In this document: one piece after another, positions 24,802 through 34,354 of the stretch
Position numbering within the stretch: position 1 is the first letter of the stretch
How the letters are laid out: each line of letters starts with the position of its first letter
NCBI RefSeq assembly: GCF_030816295.1
Contig: NZ_JAUSXV010000001.1
Span: 992,001-1,056,000 of the forward strand
Length of the DNA: 64,000 nucleotides
From: Microbacterium natoriense
GTDB lineage: Bacteria > Actinomycetota > Actinomycetes > Actinomycetales > Microbacteriaceae
Direction of reading: 5' to 3'
Notes under the pieces: generated by a model
The model's database searches: none
What the model was told of the DNA's origin: nothing
The model's input: the letters and a program-made list of their open reading frames with translations, nothing else
Program-made: the position numbers and the translations under genes

Positions 24802-25761
24802 ATGAGCGTCGTCGCGCCCCACGCGCGCACGTCGGAGGGGCGGATGCCGGAGGCCCCCAGCCCCGGCATCCGCCGCCGGCGGCGCAACCCCGGTGCCTCG
24901 CCGTGGTGGGCACTGGTCTTCATCGGTCCCACCGCACTCGGCATCACGGTCTTCTACCTCTGGCCGACCGTGCGCACCCTCATCATCTCGTTCACGAAGT
25001 CGGGCCCCTTCGGCGGATCCGAGTGGGTGGGCTTCGAGAACTACGCCCGCCTTCTGCAGGACCCCGAGCTCATCGGGGCGCTGCGCAACACCGCGATCTA
25101 CACCGTGATCGCTCTGATCGGCATTCCGCTCGCCGTCGCGATCGCCGCCCTCTTGAACACCACCGGACTCAAGGGACGCAGCGCCTATCGCACGCTGTAC
25201 TTCATTCCCTTCGTCACGATGCCGGCGGCGATCGCGCTCGTATGGCGGATGATCTACAACGGCGACTACGGCGTCTTGAACGCGGCGCTCGGAGCCGTCG
25301 GCGTCGAAGGCCGCAGCTGGCTCACCGATCCGAGCACCGCGCTCGTCGCGATCGCCGTCGTCGGGATCTGGGCGGGCCTCGGCACCAACATCGTCATCTT
25401 CCTCGCGGGTCTGCAAGGCATCCCCGACACGATCATGGAGGCCGCCGACCTCGACGGCGCTGGCCCTGTGCGCAAGTTCTTCTCGATCACGATCCCGATG
25501 CTGTCGCCGTCGATCTTCTTCGTGAGCGTGATCAGCGTGATCGGCGCGCTGCAGGTGTTCGACCTCATCTACATGATGCTCGGACGCAGCAACCCGGCGA
25601 TGCCGAACACCCGCACCGTGGTGTACCTGTTCTACGAAGCGGGCTTCCTCGACAACGATCGCGGCTATGCCGCCGCTGTCGCGTTCCTGCTGCTCGTGAT
25701 CATCCTGCTGCTCACCGTCGTCCAGTTCCGCCTGCAGAAGAAGTGGGTGCACTATGAGTGA
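24802..25761 (+). CDS. Sugar ABC transporter permease (MalF-like)
   Basis: A 319-residue permease with six hydrophobic spans and the binding-protein-dependent EAA loop (EAADLDGAGPVRKFFSITIP) that docks the ATPase. A cytoplasmic N-terminus of about 40 residues rich in Arg precedes the first helix (PWWALVFIGPTALGITVFYL). It starts eight bases after the SBP stop and overlaps the next permease gene by eight bases, so all three are one unit. Confidence 0.9.
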   Translation: MSVVAPHARTSEGRMPEAPSPGIRRRRRNPGASPWWALVFIGPTALGITVFYLWPTVRTLIISFTKSGPFGGSEWVGFENYARLLQDPELIGALRNTAIYTVIALIGIPLAVAIAALLNTTGLKGRSAYRTLYFIPFVTMPAAIALVWRMIYNGDYGVLNAALGAVGVEGRSWLTDPSTALVAIAVVGIWAGLGTNIVIFLAGLQGIPDTIMEAADLDGAGPVRKFFSITIPMLSPSIFFVSVISVIGALQVFDLIYMMLGRSNPAMPNTRTVVYLFYEAGFLDNDRGYAAAVAFLLLVIILLLTVVQFRLQKKWVHYE

Positions 25762-26644
25762 CCTCTCGCTCGACACGCGCGCCGTGATCGGCGTACCCTC
25801 CGGGCGCACGCCACGCGCGGGGAAGCCGAAGAACCGGGGCCTCTGGATCGTGCACCTGCTCCTGAGCCTCGGCGCCGTGATCATGGTGTTCCCCTTCATC
25901 TGGCAGCTGCTGACATCGTTCAAGACGCTGTCCGACTCTGTGCAGGTGCCGCCGAGCATCCTTCCTCGCGAATGGGTCTTCACGAACTTCGCCGAGGTCT
26001 TCGAATCGATGCCGTTCGCGCAGATGTTCGCGAACTCCGTGCTGCTCACGGTCGGGCGCACGATCGGCCAGGTGGTGCTGTGCACCATGGCGGGCTATGC
26101 GTTCGCGCGCATCCCGTTCCCCGGCCGCAACGCGCTGTTCGTGGTGTTCCTGTCCGTGCTCATGGTGCCGTCGCAGCTGTACCTGCTGCCGCAGTACGAG
26201 ATCATCCAGTCTCTCGGCTGGCTGAACTCCCTGCAGGCTCTGACCGTGCCCGGCATCTTCAGCGCATTCGGCACGTTCCTGATGCGGCAGTTCTTCATGT
26301 CGATGCCGGCCGAACTGGAGGAGGCGGCGCGGATCGACGGAGCGAATCCGTGGCAGACGTTCTGGCGGATCATGGTTCCGCTCGCGAAGCCTGGCATCAT
26401 CGCTCTCGTGGTGTTCACTGTGCTGTGGTCGTGGAACGACCTGCTCTGGCCGCTGATCGTGACGACGGATCCCGCAAAGATGCCGCTCTCGGTCGGGCTC
26501 TCGCAGCTCGTCGGCATCCACGGCACCGACTACCCCGTGCTGATGGCGGGCGCCCTTCTCGCGACGCTGCCGATGCTCGTGACCTTCATGATCCTGCAAC
26601 GGCAGTTCATCCAGGGCATCGCCTTCAGCGGATCGAAGGGCTGA
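25754..26644 (+). CDS. Sugar ABC transporter permease (MalG-like)
   Basis: The second permease, 296 residues, six spans, with the EAA loop EEAARIDGANPWQTFWRIMVP and the MalG-type C-terminal ending QRQFIQGIAFSGSKG. It pairs with the upstream MalF-like protein. The ATG overlaps the preceding gene, suggesting translational coupling. The lacI-type gene begins three bases after its stop. Confidence 0.9.
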   Translation: MSDLSLDTRAVIGVPSGRTPRAGKPKNRGLWIVHLLLSLGAVIMVFPFIWQLLTSFKTLSDSVQVPPSILPREWVFTNFAEVFESMPFAQMFANSVLLTVGRTIGQVVLCTMAGYAFARIPFPGRNALFVVFLSVLMVPSQLYLLPQYEIIQSLGWLNSLQALTVPGIFSAFGTFLMRQFFMSMPAELEEAARIDGANPWQTFWRIMVPLAKPGIIALVVFTVLWSWNDLLWPLIVTTDPAKMPLSVGLSQLVGIHGTDYPVLMAGALLATLPMLVTFMILQRQFIQGIAFSGSKG

Positions 26645-26647
26645 CCG

Positions 26648-27697
26648 ATGGTGCAGCGCAGGAAGACGGATGCTCGCCGCCCCACTCTTCGGATGGTCGC
26701 CGAACTGGCCGGCGTGTCGACTGCGACGGTCTCGTACGTGTTCTCCGGACGTGCAGGGACGGGCGGGTCCGGTGTCGCCGAAGCCACCGCGGCGCGGGTG
26801 ATCGCGGCGGCCGAGGAGCTGAACTACCGGCCGAACACCGCGGCACGGGCGATCCGCACCGGACGCAGCGGCATGGTGCAGCTCTCGCTGCACATGCTCA
26901 GCGACCCGTGGTCGCTCGCAGTGGCCGATGCCGTGAACGCCGAGGCGAACAAGCACGGGCTCACGACGCTGATCCTCGCGGACGGCGACTGGCACGCGGC
27001 ACTGGATCGGGTGGAGAGCGACGTCGCCTATCTCGACGGCGTCGGACTCGACGAGGTCGCGAAAGAGAAGCTGCGCGACCTCGTGCGGCGCGGGCAGCGG
27101 CTCGTGGTCTTCTCGGAGCACCTCGAACCAGACGGCTTCGACGTCGTGCGCTCGGACGCCATCCCGGGCTGCGAGCTCGCGATGGATCACCTGATCGAGC
27201 GTCGCACCCGGATCGGATGCCTCGCGGCGGAGGGGGCCGTGCGCCTGGCCTCCACCCAGGTGACCCGGTACACGCCGTACGTCGAGAAGATGTCGGCCGC
27301 AGGCCTCGTCTTCGATCCGGCGTGGACGGAGACCTACGCCGAGACCCAGGCAAGCGCCTTCGCCGCAGCCGTGCGGCTGCTGTCGAGCGAGAACCGCCCG
27401 GATGCGGTCTACGCGACCACCGACTTCGCGGCCATCGCGGCCATCAACGCCGCGCACATGCTGGGGCTTCGTGTGCCGCACGACGTCGCCGTGGTCGGCG
27501 TCGGCAACACGCCGGACGCCCGGCTGATCGCTCCCACACTGACGACGGTCGGCCCGACCGACTTCTACGAGCGGCAGGCGCGCATCATCATCGAGCGCGC
27601 CCTCTCGGCCGACGACGTCACCGGTCGGCTGCACGAGTTCTCGTGGTCCCTCTTCCCCGGGGCCTCGACCGACATCGACGCTCCGGCATCCCGCTGA
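26648..27697 (+). CDS. LacI-family transcriptional regulator
   Basis: A 349-residue regulator with the N-terminal LacI helix-turn-helix (TLRMVAELAGVSTATVSYVF, about residues 14-33), the hinge region and a periplasmic-binding-like sugar domain ending in DVAVVGVGNTPDARLIAPTLT. It lies inside the transport operon and probably represses it by binding the tandem operators at 23427-23456, with the imported sugar or a derivative as inducer. Confidence 0.9.
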   Translation: MVQRRKTDARRPTLRMVAELAGVSTATVSYVFSGRAGTGGSGVAEATAARVIAAAEELNYRPNTAARAIRTGRSGMVQLSLHMLSDPWSLAVADAVNAEANKHGLTTLILADGDWHAALDRVESDVAYLDGVGLDEVAKEKLRDLVRRGQRLVVFSEHLEPDGFDVVRSDAIPGCELAMDHLIERRTRIGCLAAEGAVRLASTQVTRYTPYVEKMSAAGLVFDPAWTETYAETQASAFAAAVRLLSSENRPDAVYATTDFAAIAAINAAHMLGLRVPHDVAVVGVGNTPDARLIAPTLTTVGPTDFYERQARIIIERALSADDVTGRLHEFSWSLFPGASTDIDAPASR

Positions 27698-27739
27698 CGG
27701 CCCCGCCGTCCTCGAATCGACACTCCCAGAAAGGCCACC

Positions 27740-28909
27740 GTGGACCTCCGCATCGGCATCATCGGCTTCGGCGCGCGCGCCACTCTCCGCGAGGAGGTGC
27801 AGCGCCCCGGCGAGGGCTCGCGCATCACCGCCATCTGCGACCCGTCAGAGCGTGCTCGCGATGACGCACGACGACTCGTTCCAGACGCCCTCGTCACCGG
27901 CTCCGTCGACGAGCTGCTGGCCTCCGGCGTCGACGCCGTGATGGTGCTCACACCCGACGACATGCACGCCGCTCTCAGCATCCGCGCCCTGGAGGCGGGC
28001 GTCGCGGTGTTCTGCGAGAAGCCGCTCGCGATCGATCTCGCCGACGCCGACGCCATGCTGGAGGCCGCGCGCCGTACCGGCAGCCGCCTCTACATCGGAC
28101 ACAACATGCGGCACATGCCCGTGATCACGCTCATGCGCGAGCTGATCCTGGACGGGCGGATCGGCGACGTCAAGGCGGTCTGGGTGCGCCATTTCGTCGG
28201 CCACGGCGGCGATTTCTACTTCAAGGACTGGCACGCCGACCGCCGGCGCACGACCGGGCTCCTCCTGCAGAAGGGGGCGCACGACATCGACATCATCCAC
28301 TGGCTGGCCGGCGCCTACACCGAACGGGTCGCGGCGATGGGCGAACTCAGCGTGTACGGCGGCATCGCCGATCGGCGCGACCGCACCGGCGAACGGATGC
28401 CGGACTGGTTCAGCGTGGACAACTGGCCGCCCACGTCGCTCACCGGACTGAACCCGGTGATCGACGTCGAGGACATCTCGATGGTGAACATGCGGCTCAG
28501 CGGCGGCATCATGGCGTCGTATCAGCAGTGCCATTTCGCCCCCGACTACTGGCGCAACTACACGGTGATCGGCACCGAAGGGCGGATCGAGAACTTCGGA
28601 GACACCGCGGGCAGTGAGGTCAAGCTGTGGAACCGCCGTCACCGCGGCGCGGGGGAGGCCGACGAGACCTTCATCGTGCCCGAGGTCGAGGATGCCGGGC
28701 ATGACGGCGCCGACGCGCTGCTCGTCGCCGAGTTCCTGCGCTTCGTGCGCGACGGCGGTCTCACCGAGACGTCTCCCGTCGCAGCCCGCGAAGCCGTGGC
28801 CACCGGCATCCTCGCGACGCAGTCGCTCCGCGGAGACGGCTCGGCCATCGAGGTGCCGCAACTCGATCCCGAGCTGGTCGCATACTTCGAGCGCGGCCAG
28901 GTCGAGTAG
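27740..28909 (+). CDS. Gfo/Idh/MocA-family oxidoreductase
   Basis: A 389-residue NAD(P)-dependent sugar or polyol dehydrogenase. It has the Rossmann motif LRIGIIGFGARAT, the EKPLAIDLADAD motif with the catalytic-site Lys, and a C-terminal domain containing QKGAHDIDIIHWLAG with the His-Asp pair common in this family. The GTG start follows AGAAAGG. As the last gene of the operon it probably oxidises the imported compound. Substrate unknown. Confidence 0.88.
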   Translation: MDLRIGIIGFGARATLREEVQRPGEGSRITAICDPSERARDDARRLVPDALVTGSVDELLASGVDAVMVLTPDDMHAALSIRALEAGVAVFCEKPLAIDLADADAMLEAARRTGSRLYIGHNMRHMPVITLMRELILDGRIGDVKAVWVRHFVGHGGDFYFKDWHADRRRTTGLLLQKGAHDIDIIHWLAGAYTERVAAMGELSVYGGIADRRDRTGERMPDWFSVDNWPPTSLTGLNPVIDVEDISMVNMRLSGGIMASYQQCHFAPDYWRNYTVIGTEGRIENFGDTAGSEVKLWNRRHRGAGEADETFIVPEVEDAGHDGADALLVAEFLRFVRDGGLTETSPVAAREAVATGILATQSLRGDGSAIEVPQLDPELVAYFERGQVE

Positions 28910-28943
28910 CGGGCTTCAGTCCGCAGTGCGCCACCGTGATGTC

Positions 28944-28987
28944 GACGCGCCACCGCCGAGATGACGTCGCTCGGGTGGTGGCGCGTC
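28944..28987. terminator. Bidirectional hairpin between convergent genes
   Basis: GACGCGCCACC and GGTGGCGCGTC with flanking pairs form a stem of about 17 bp with one bulge, between the Gfo/Idh gene and the minus-strand GH26-like gene. Confidence 0.65.
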
Positions 28988-29022
28988 GCTCACGTGGTGG
29001 CCGGCGCCCTCCGGCGCCGCGC

Positions 29023-30111
29023 TCACGATCCGGCGTTCAGCACCTCGCGCCCGACGGCGGTGTCGGTGAGACGCCAGTCGGTCTCCTTCACGGTGTGGAA
29101 GAAGTCGACGAACGACGCGCCGGCGTCCTGCGCGCGTTCGATCAGCATCCGCGACCATCCCTCCTGGGTGATCCAGTCATCCGCTGTCGCCTCGTAGGGA
29201 GGGTTCTCGGGCCACTGGAACACCCAGCTCCCCCAGGAGCCGTAGCCCGGTCCGCCGGGCTGGAAGTCGGCGGGACGGTCGGGAGCGGATGCCGTCTCGG
29301 CGATGCCCCACGGCTTGGAGCCCGCGAGCGCCTTGAGCCGCGGCACCGGGCCGTTCGGGTCGGTGAAGCCGAACACGTCGTCGGGGCTCTGCCAGCCGGC
29401 CTGGCTCATCGGGGTGTATCCCCAGTTGAAGCCGTCGAGAGCGAGCGCGTCGACATAGGCCGATCCGGGGTAGTACGCCTCGAACGGATGCGGGCCCGCT
29501 CCGTAGTTCAGCGGGTTCCAGAGCATGACGACGTCGGGGGCGACGGCTTGCTTCAGTTCGTAGACGTGCCGCCACATCGCGATGTAGTCGGCGGGGGTGC
29601 TGTCTCCCGGCGCGGTTCCACTCGACCAGGGACGCGTGGTGTCGTCCATCTCGGGTGCGAAGCGCACGATGATCTCGGCGTCGGCAGTGCGCTGCTGGGC
29701 CGACGTGAGCCACGACGTCAGATACGTGTCGTAGTCGCCCGCCGCGATCAGCGCCGGTGCGAACTCGGGCTGCTGATCGGCGGGGAGGTTCCAGTCCCAC
29801 GGCTCCCACGCGATCAGCAGAGCTGAGCCGCGTGCCTCGGCGGCGTCGGCCTCGTCATCGGGGAAGGCCGGCGATTGCACGAAGTCGACGTAGGTCGAGA
29901 TCATCGCATCCGATCGCCCGAAGGCCGCTTCTTCTGCGGCCATGGTGGTCAGGTCGTGCGATGCCCAGCCGAGGATCATCGTGTGGTCGCCGTCGAGGAT
30001 GCTGACGCGTGTGGTGACGGATGCCGGAGCCGCGGTCGACGTCGTGAACACCGCGGCGGCGACGATTCCTGCGGCGATAAGGGCGCGCACGGTAGGGGGT
30101 CTTGCGACCAT
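29023..30111 (-). CDS. Secreted GH26-like glycosidase
   Basis: A 362-residue secreted protein with a signal peptide (cleavage near AAPA-SV, residue 30). It resembles family 26 glycoside hydrolases, mostly beta-mannanases and related endoglycanases. The acid/base region IIVRFAPEMDDTTRPWSS has Glu154 where GH26 has RxxHEM. The usual His before the Glu is Pro here, so substrate or activity may differ. GIAETASAPD (Glu272) is the likely nucleophile segment. YIAMWRHVYELKQA is shared almost exactly with the membrane-anchored GH26 at 52.8-54.2 kb. It stands alone, divergent from a TetR gene. Confidence 0.75.
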   Translation of the reverse strand: MVARPPTVRALIAAGIVAAAVFTTSTAAPASVTTRVSILDGDHTMILGWASHDLTTMAAEEAAFGRSDAMISTYVDFVQSPAFPDDEADAAEARGSALLIAWEPWDWNLPADQQPEFAPALIAAGDYDTYLTSWLTSAQQRTADAEIIVRFAPEMDDTTRPWSSGTAPGDSTPADYIAMWRHVYELKQAVAPDVVMLWNPLNYGAGPHPFEAYYPGSAYVDALALDGFNWGYTPMSQAGWQSPDDVFGFTDPNGPVPRLKALAGSKPWGIAETASAPDRPADFQPGGPGYGSWGSWVFQWPENPPYEATADDWITQEGWSRMLIERAQDAGASFVDFFHTVKETDWRLTDTAVGREVLNAGS

Positions 30112-30251
30112 GGGGGCCTCCGGAAGGCCGCAGCGGTAGGGGAGTCGGCAGCGGCAGCATCCCATTGTCCGTGCCACGAGCGGCCGGCGGTAGAGACCAT
30201 CGGCCAGACTTCGCCGGATGCGGCGAACGTTCAGCCTGCCTCGGCATAAAA

Positions 30252-30280
30252 TGTACAAACGTACATGTACTGCTTGTACA
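30252..30280 (+). promoter_or_regulatory. Palindromic TetR operator
   Basis: TGTACA (30252-30257), GTACATGTAC (30261-30270) and TGTACA (30275-30280) form overlapping inverted repeats just before the TetR start, a clear candidate autoregulatory site. Confidence 0.75.
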
Positions 30281-30290
30281 GGGGGTGGGG

Positions 30291-30857
30291 ATGAGCGAAG
30301 CACTGCGGCGCAGGCGCGACCCCGAGGCGCGCCGGCGCGAGATCGTGACCGCGGCAGCCGAGCTCATCGTCGAGATCGGCGTCGACGCGATCACGCACCG
30401 CAAAGTCGCATCCAGGGCAGGGGTGCCGCTCGGCGCCACGACCCAGTACTTCGCCACACTCGACGATCTCCGCGAAGCCGCAGTCGGCGAGCTCGCCGCC
30501 GAGGTCGACAACCGCATCGAGGCCACGCGACAGGCCGTCCTCGCCGACGGCGTCACACCTGCAGGCCTGGCTCGGCTGATCCACGAGAGCCTGTCGGACG
30601 TTCACGCCGTGCAGGCCGATCGCGCCGTGGTCACCGCGGCCGTCCATGATCCGCGCGTGCGCGAACTCGCACGGCACTGGTCCGACGAGGTCGTCGGATT
30701 CATCGCACCCGTTCACGGTCTGGACCGAGCCAGGGCAGCTGCCGTCTTCATCGACGGCGTACTCTGGCACGCTCAGATCCACGACGAACCGCTCGACGAG
30801 GGCATCATCCGCGACGCCCTCGTCGGAATCCTGACACCAGCCGCAGCATCCGCCTAA
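30291..30857 (+). CDS. TetR-family transcriptional regulator
   Basis: A 188-residue regulator with the N-terminal TetR helix-turn-helix (ARRREIVTAAAELIVEIG, then THRKVASRAGVPLGATTQYF) and an alpha-helical ligand domain. The ATG follows GGGGGTGGGG. It is 14 bases upstream of an RND efflux gene and almost certainly controls it together with itself through the TGTACA palindromes. Confidence 0.9.
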   Translation: MSEALRRRRDPEARRREIVTAAAELIVEIGVDAITHRKVASRAGVPLGATTQYFATLDDLREAAVGELAAEVDNRIEATRQAVLADGVTPAGLARLIHESLSDVHAVQADRAVVTAAVHDPRVRELARHWSDEVVGFIAPVHGLDRARAAAVFIDGVLWHAQIHDEPLDEGIIRDALVGILTPAAASA

Positions 30858-30871
30858 CCGAGAGAACCGCC

Positions 30872-33800
30872 TTGTCGAAACTCGCCGTCCTGAGCCTGAA
30901 GAACCGCGCGCTCATCGCGCTGATCACGATCGTCGCCGCGGTGTTCGGCGGCCTCGCGCTGACGAACCTCAAGCAGGAGCTCATCCCGTCGCTCGAGCTG
31001 CCCAACCTCATGGTCATGACGACCTACCCCGGGGCGTCGCCGGAGGTCGTCGAGAACGACGTCTCCACGCCGATCGAGTCGGCCATCCAGGGCGTTCCGG
31101 GGCTCGAAGGAACGACGGCGACCAGCACGACGAACGCATCGATCGTGCAGGCGACGTTCACCTACGGCACGAACCTCGCCACCGCCGAGCAGAAGATCCA
31201 GCAGGCGATCAACCGCATCTCCTCCACTCTGCCGGATGATGTGACCCCGCAGGTCCTGTCGGTGTCGATCGACGATTTCCCGGTGATCCAGGTCGCGGTC
31301 TCCGGCTTCGCCGATGCCGACAACGCCCAGGCCGAGCTCCAGAGCGTCGCGATCCCGAAGCTCGAAGACGTCAAGGGCGTCAACGCCGCGCAGATCGTCG
31401 GCGGTGTCGGTCAGCGCATCACGATCACTCCGGACGTCGCCAAGCTCGCAGCCGCAGGCGAGAGCACCCAGGCCATCAGCTCGGCCCTGCAGCAGAACGG
31501 CACGCTGTTCCCTGGCGGTGACATCACCGAGAACGGTCAGACCCTGACGGTGCAGACCGGCGCGAAGATCACCTCTGTCGACGAGATCGCCGCGCTCCCG
31601 CTCGTGGGGACGGACGCGACGATCGGCGACGTCGCGACCGTGGTGCAGGAGACCGATCCTGTGACGTCGATCTCCCGCGTGGACGGCAAGGACGCTCTGT
31701 CGATCTCGATCACCAAACTGCCTGCCGCGAACACCGTCGAGGTGTCGCACGGGGTGATCGCCGCTCTCGACGACATCAAGGAGGCGTTCCCCGACGCGAA
31801 GTTCACGATCGTGTTCGACCAGGCGCCCTTCATCGTCCAGTCGATCGACACGCTCGCGACCGAGGGCCTTCTCGGGCTCGTGTTCGCGGTGATCGTCATC
31901 CTCGTGTTCCTGCTCTCGATCCGCTCCACGCTCGTGACGGCCATCTCGATCCCCACCAGCGTGCTGATCACTTTCATCGGGCTGCAGGCGTTCGGATACT
32001 CGCTCAACATCCTCACCCTCGGCGCCCTGACCATCGCGATCGGACGCGTGGTCGACGACTCGATCGTCGTGATCGAGAACATCAAGCGCCACTACGTCGG
32101 CGACGCCGACAAGGGCGACGCCATCCGTCTCGCCGTGCGCGAGGTCGCGGCGGCCGTCACGGCATCCACCATCACGACCGTCGCGGTCTTCCTGCCGATC
32201 GTGTTCGTCGGCGACATGGTCGGCGAGCTGTTCCGACCCTTCGCGATGACCGTGACGATCGCGATGGTCGCCTCTCTGCTCGTCGCGCTCACGATCGTCC
32301 CCGTGCTGGCCTACTGGTTCCTGCGCCCCGGCAAGCCTCTGCTCGACGACCACGGCGTGCAGATCGACCCGGAGCACCCGGACGCTCCGCCGACGCGACT
32401 GCAGCGCGCGTACCGGCCGATCCTCGGCTGGACGCTCAAGCACTCCGGCATCACGGTGATCCTCGCGGTCGTCGTGCTCGGCGCGACGCTCGCCGCAGCC
32501 CCGCTGATGAAGGTGAACTTCCTCAGCGACTCCGGCCAGAACACGATGACGGTCACGCAGGATCTCGGTCCGACCGCGAGCCTCGAATCCAAGTCGGATG
32601 CCGCGATGAAGGTCGAGAAGGCTCTCCTCGGCATCGACGGCATCACCCACGTGCAGGCCTCGATCGGCTCCAGCGGATCGGCGCTGCGCGACGCGTTCTC
32701 CGGCGGTGCCGGAGTGACGTTCTCGGTGCTCACCGACAGCGACGCCGATCAGGAGAAGCTGCGCGCCGACGTGCAGGAGGCCATCGACGGGCTGAAGGAC
32801 GTCGGAGACGTCGCCGTAGGAGCATCCGCCGGCCTCGGGTCCAGCGACATCGAGGTCTCCGTCACTGCGTCGAACTCCGAGGACCTCGAGAAGGCGACCT
32901 CTGCGGTCGTCGACGAGATCAAGGGGCGCGACGGTGTCGGCCAGGTGACCGACAACCTCGCCGCCGCGCTGCCGTACCTCGCCGTGGTCGTCGACCGTCA
33001 GGCAGCGGCCGAGCGCGGGCTCTCCGAGGTCGCCGTGGGCTCGATCGTGTCGAACACCATGCGTCCGCAGCAGGCCGGGTCCGTCGAGATCGACGACACC
33101 GCGCTGACTGTGTACATCGCAGCCCCCGAGCCGCCCACGACGGCGCAGGCCCTGAAGGAGCTCGCGATCCCGACGATGGCCGGCATCGTTCAGCTGCAGG
33201 ACATCGCGACCGTCGAGGAGCGCAACGGCCCCACCTCGATCACGACCGAGAAGGGCAAGCGCACGGCTACCGTGACGGTGCCCCCGGCATCCGACAACCT
33301 CGCCGTCGCGACCGCCTCCGTCTCCGCCGCGCTCGCCGCGGTGGACCTGCCGGACGGCGCCTCGGCAGAGGTCGGCGGTGTCGCGACGCAGCAGGCCGAC
33401 TCGTTCTCGCAGCTCGGACTCGCGATGCTCGCGGCCATCCTCATCGTGTACGTGGTGATGGTGGCGACGTTCAAGTCGCTGCGCCAGCCGCTGCTGCTGC
33501 TCGTCTCGGTGCCGTTCGCGGCGACCGGAGCGATCCTGCTGCAGATCGTCACCGGCGTGCCGCTCGGCGTCGCCTCGCTGATCGGCGTGCTGATGCTCAT
33601 CGGCATCGTGGTGACGAACGCGATCGTGCTCGTCGACCTCGTGAACCAGTACCGCGAGAAGGGGCTGCCCACGGCGGAGGCGGTGCTCGCGGGCGGTGAG
33701 AAGCGTCTGCGCCCGATTCTCATGACGGCGCTCGCGACGATCTTCGCGCTGACCCCGATGGCGCTCGGCATCACCGGCCACGGCGGGTTCATCTCGCAGC

Positions 33801-34078
33801 CGCTCGCGATCGTCGTGATCGGCGGACTCGTGTCATCGACCGTGCTGACGCTCATCGTGCTGCCGACGCTGTACAACCTCGTCGAGGGCGCCAGGGAACG
33901 CCGGAAGGCCCGCAAGGCCGGGGCGGGTTCGGATGCCGGTTCGGATGCGGCGGATGACTCGGATGCAGCCGAGGCGTCGTCCGGTGTCGAGGGGCCGTCG
34001 TCGGCATCCGCTTCCGGACTCCCGCACGCTCCGCAGCTCACCCGGCGGCAGCTGCGCGAGCACCCGACGGCCGAGTAG
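30872..34078 (+). CDS. RND-family efflux transporter (SwrC/AcrB-like)
   Basis: A 1068-residue inner-membrane pump with the two-times-six-helix RND layout: helix 1 near residues 10-30, a large external loop, helices 2-6, then the same pattern again. The proton relay helix GRVVDDSIVVIENIKRHY carries the paired Asp residues. The closest familiar relatives are Gram-positive AcrB-type pumps such as SwrC of Bacillus, which export lipopeptides or drugs without a periplasmic adaptor. The TTG start has a weak GAGAG. The C-terminal 60 residues are a low-complexity Ala/Asp/Ser tail. Regulation by the adjacent TetR is likely. Confidence 0.9.
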   Translation: MSKLAVLSLKNRALIALITIVAAVFGGLALTNLKQELIPSLELPNLMVMTTYPGASPEVVENDVSTPIESAIQGVPGLEGTTATSTTNASIVQATFTYGTNLATAEQKIQQAINRISSTLPDDVTPQVLSVSIDDFPVIQVAVSGFADADNAQAELQSVAIPKLEDVKGVNAAQIVGGVGQRITITPDVAKLAAAGESTQAISSALQQNGTLFPGGDITENGQTLTVQTGAKITSVDEIAALPLVGTDATIGDVATVVQETDPVTSISRVDGKDALSISITKLPAANTVEVSHGVIAALDDIKEAFPDAKFTIVFDQAPFIVQSIDTLATEGLLGLVFAVIVILVFLLSIRSTLVTAISIPTSVLITFIGLQAFGYSLNILTLGALTIAIGRVVDDSIVVIENIKRHYVGDADKGDAIRLAVREVAAAVTASTITTVAVFLPIVFVGDMVGELFRPFAMTVTIAMVASLLVALTIVPVLAYWFLRPGKPLLDDHGVQIDPEHPDAPPTRLQRAYRPILGWTLKHSGITVILAVVVLGATLAAAPLMKVNFLSDSGQNTMTVTQDLGPTASLESKSDAAMKVEKALLGIDGITHVQASIGSSGSALRDAFSGGAGVTFSVLTDSDADQEKLRADVQEAIDGLKDVGDVAVGASAGLGSSDIEVSVTASNSEDLEKATSAVVDEIKGRDGVGQVTDNLAAALPYLAVVVDRQAAAERGLSEVAVGSIVSNTMRPQQAGSVEIDDTALTVYIAAPEPPTTAQALKELAIPTMAGIVQLQDIATVEERNGPTSITTEKGKRTATVTVPPASDNLAVATASVSAALAAVDLPDGASAEVGGVATQQADSFSQLGLAMLAAILIVYVVMVATFKSLRQPLLLLVSVPFAATGAILLQIVTGVPLGVASLIGVLMLIGIVVTNAIVLVDLVNQYREKGLPTAEAVLAGGEKRLRPILMTALATIFALTPMALGITGHGGFISQPLAIVVIGGLVSSTVLTLIVLPTLYNLVEGARERRKARKAGAGSDAGSDAADDSDAAEASSGVEGPSSASASGLPHAPQLTRRQLREHPTAE

Positions 34079-34158
34079 CCGGCGTTCCGGCATCCTCGTT
34101 CGGGTCGCCAACTGTGCCGCTCATCTCGTGAGTTGACGACACCGATCGCGACCTGAGT

Positions 34159-34338
34159 CGGATGCCGGTGGAGGTGTGCGTTGCGGTCGCCTTTTGGCGA
34201 GAAGGCGGCGGTAGCGCGCACCTCGGCTCGCGGGCTCGGTTCACCCGGGGCTGGCGGCTTTCGCGCCTTTCGCGCGGATGCCGGTGGAGGTGTGCGTTGC
34301 GGTCGCCTTCCGCAGCCCGAGGCGACCGTAACGCGCAC
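34159..34338. repeat. Duplicated hairpin-forming intergenic element
   Basis: A 35-base sequence at 34159-34193 recurs exactly at 34275-34309 (core GTGTGCGTTGCGGTCGCCTT). Each copy is followed by an imperfect inverted arm (the second at 34321-34338), giving two REP-like hairpins. The gap 34079-34354 holds no gene. Confidence 0.85.
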
Positions 34339-34354
34339 CCGGGCAGCCGTCGGT

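Noticed and set aside
25712..27634. Long minus-strand frame across the second permease and LacI genes
   Set aside because: It crosses gene boundaries of well-supported plus-strand genes and shows no domain.
30854..33781. A 975-codon open frame antisense to the RND pump
   Set aside because: Its product is low-complexity His/Arg/Asp-rich sequence mirrored from the GC-rich codons of a clear RND transporter, with no start signals. It is a shadow frame.
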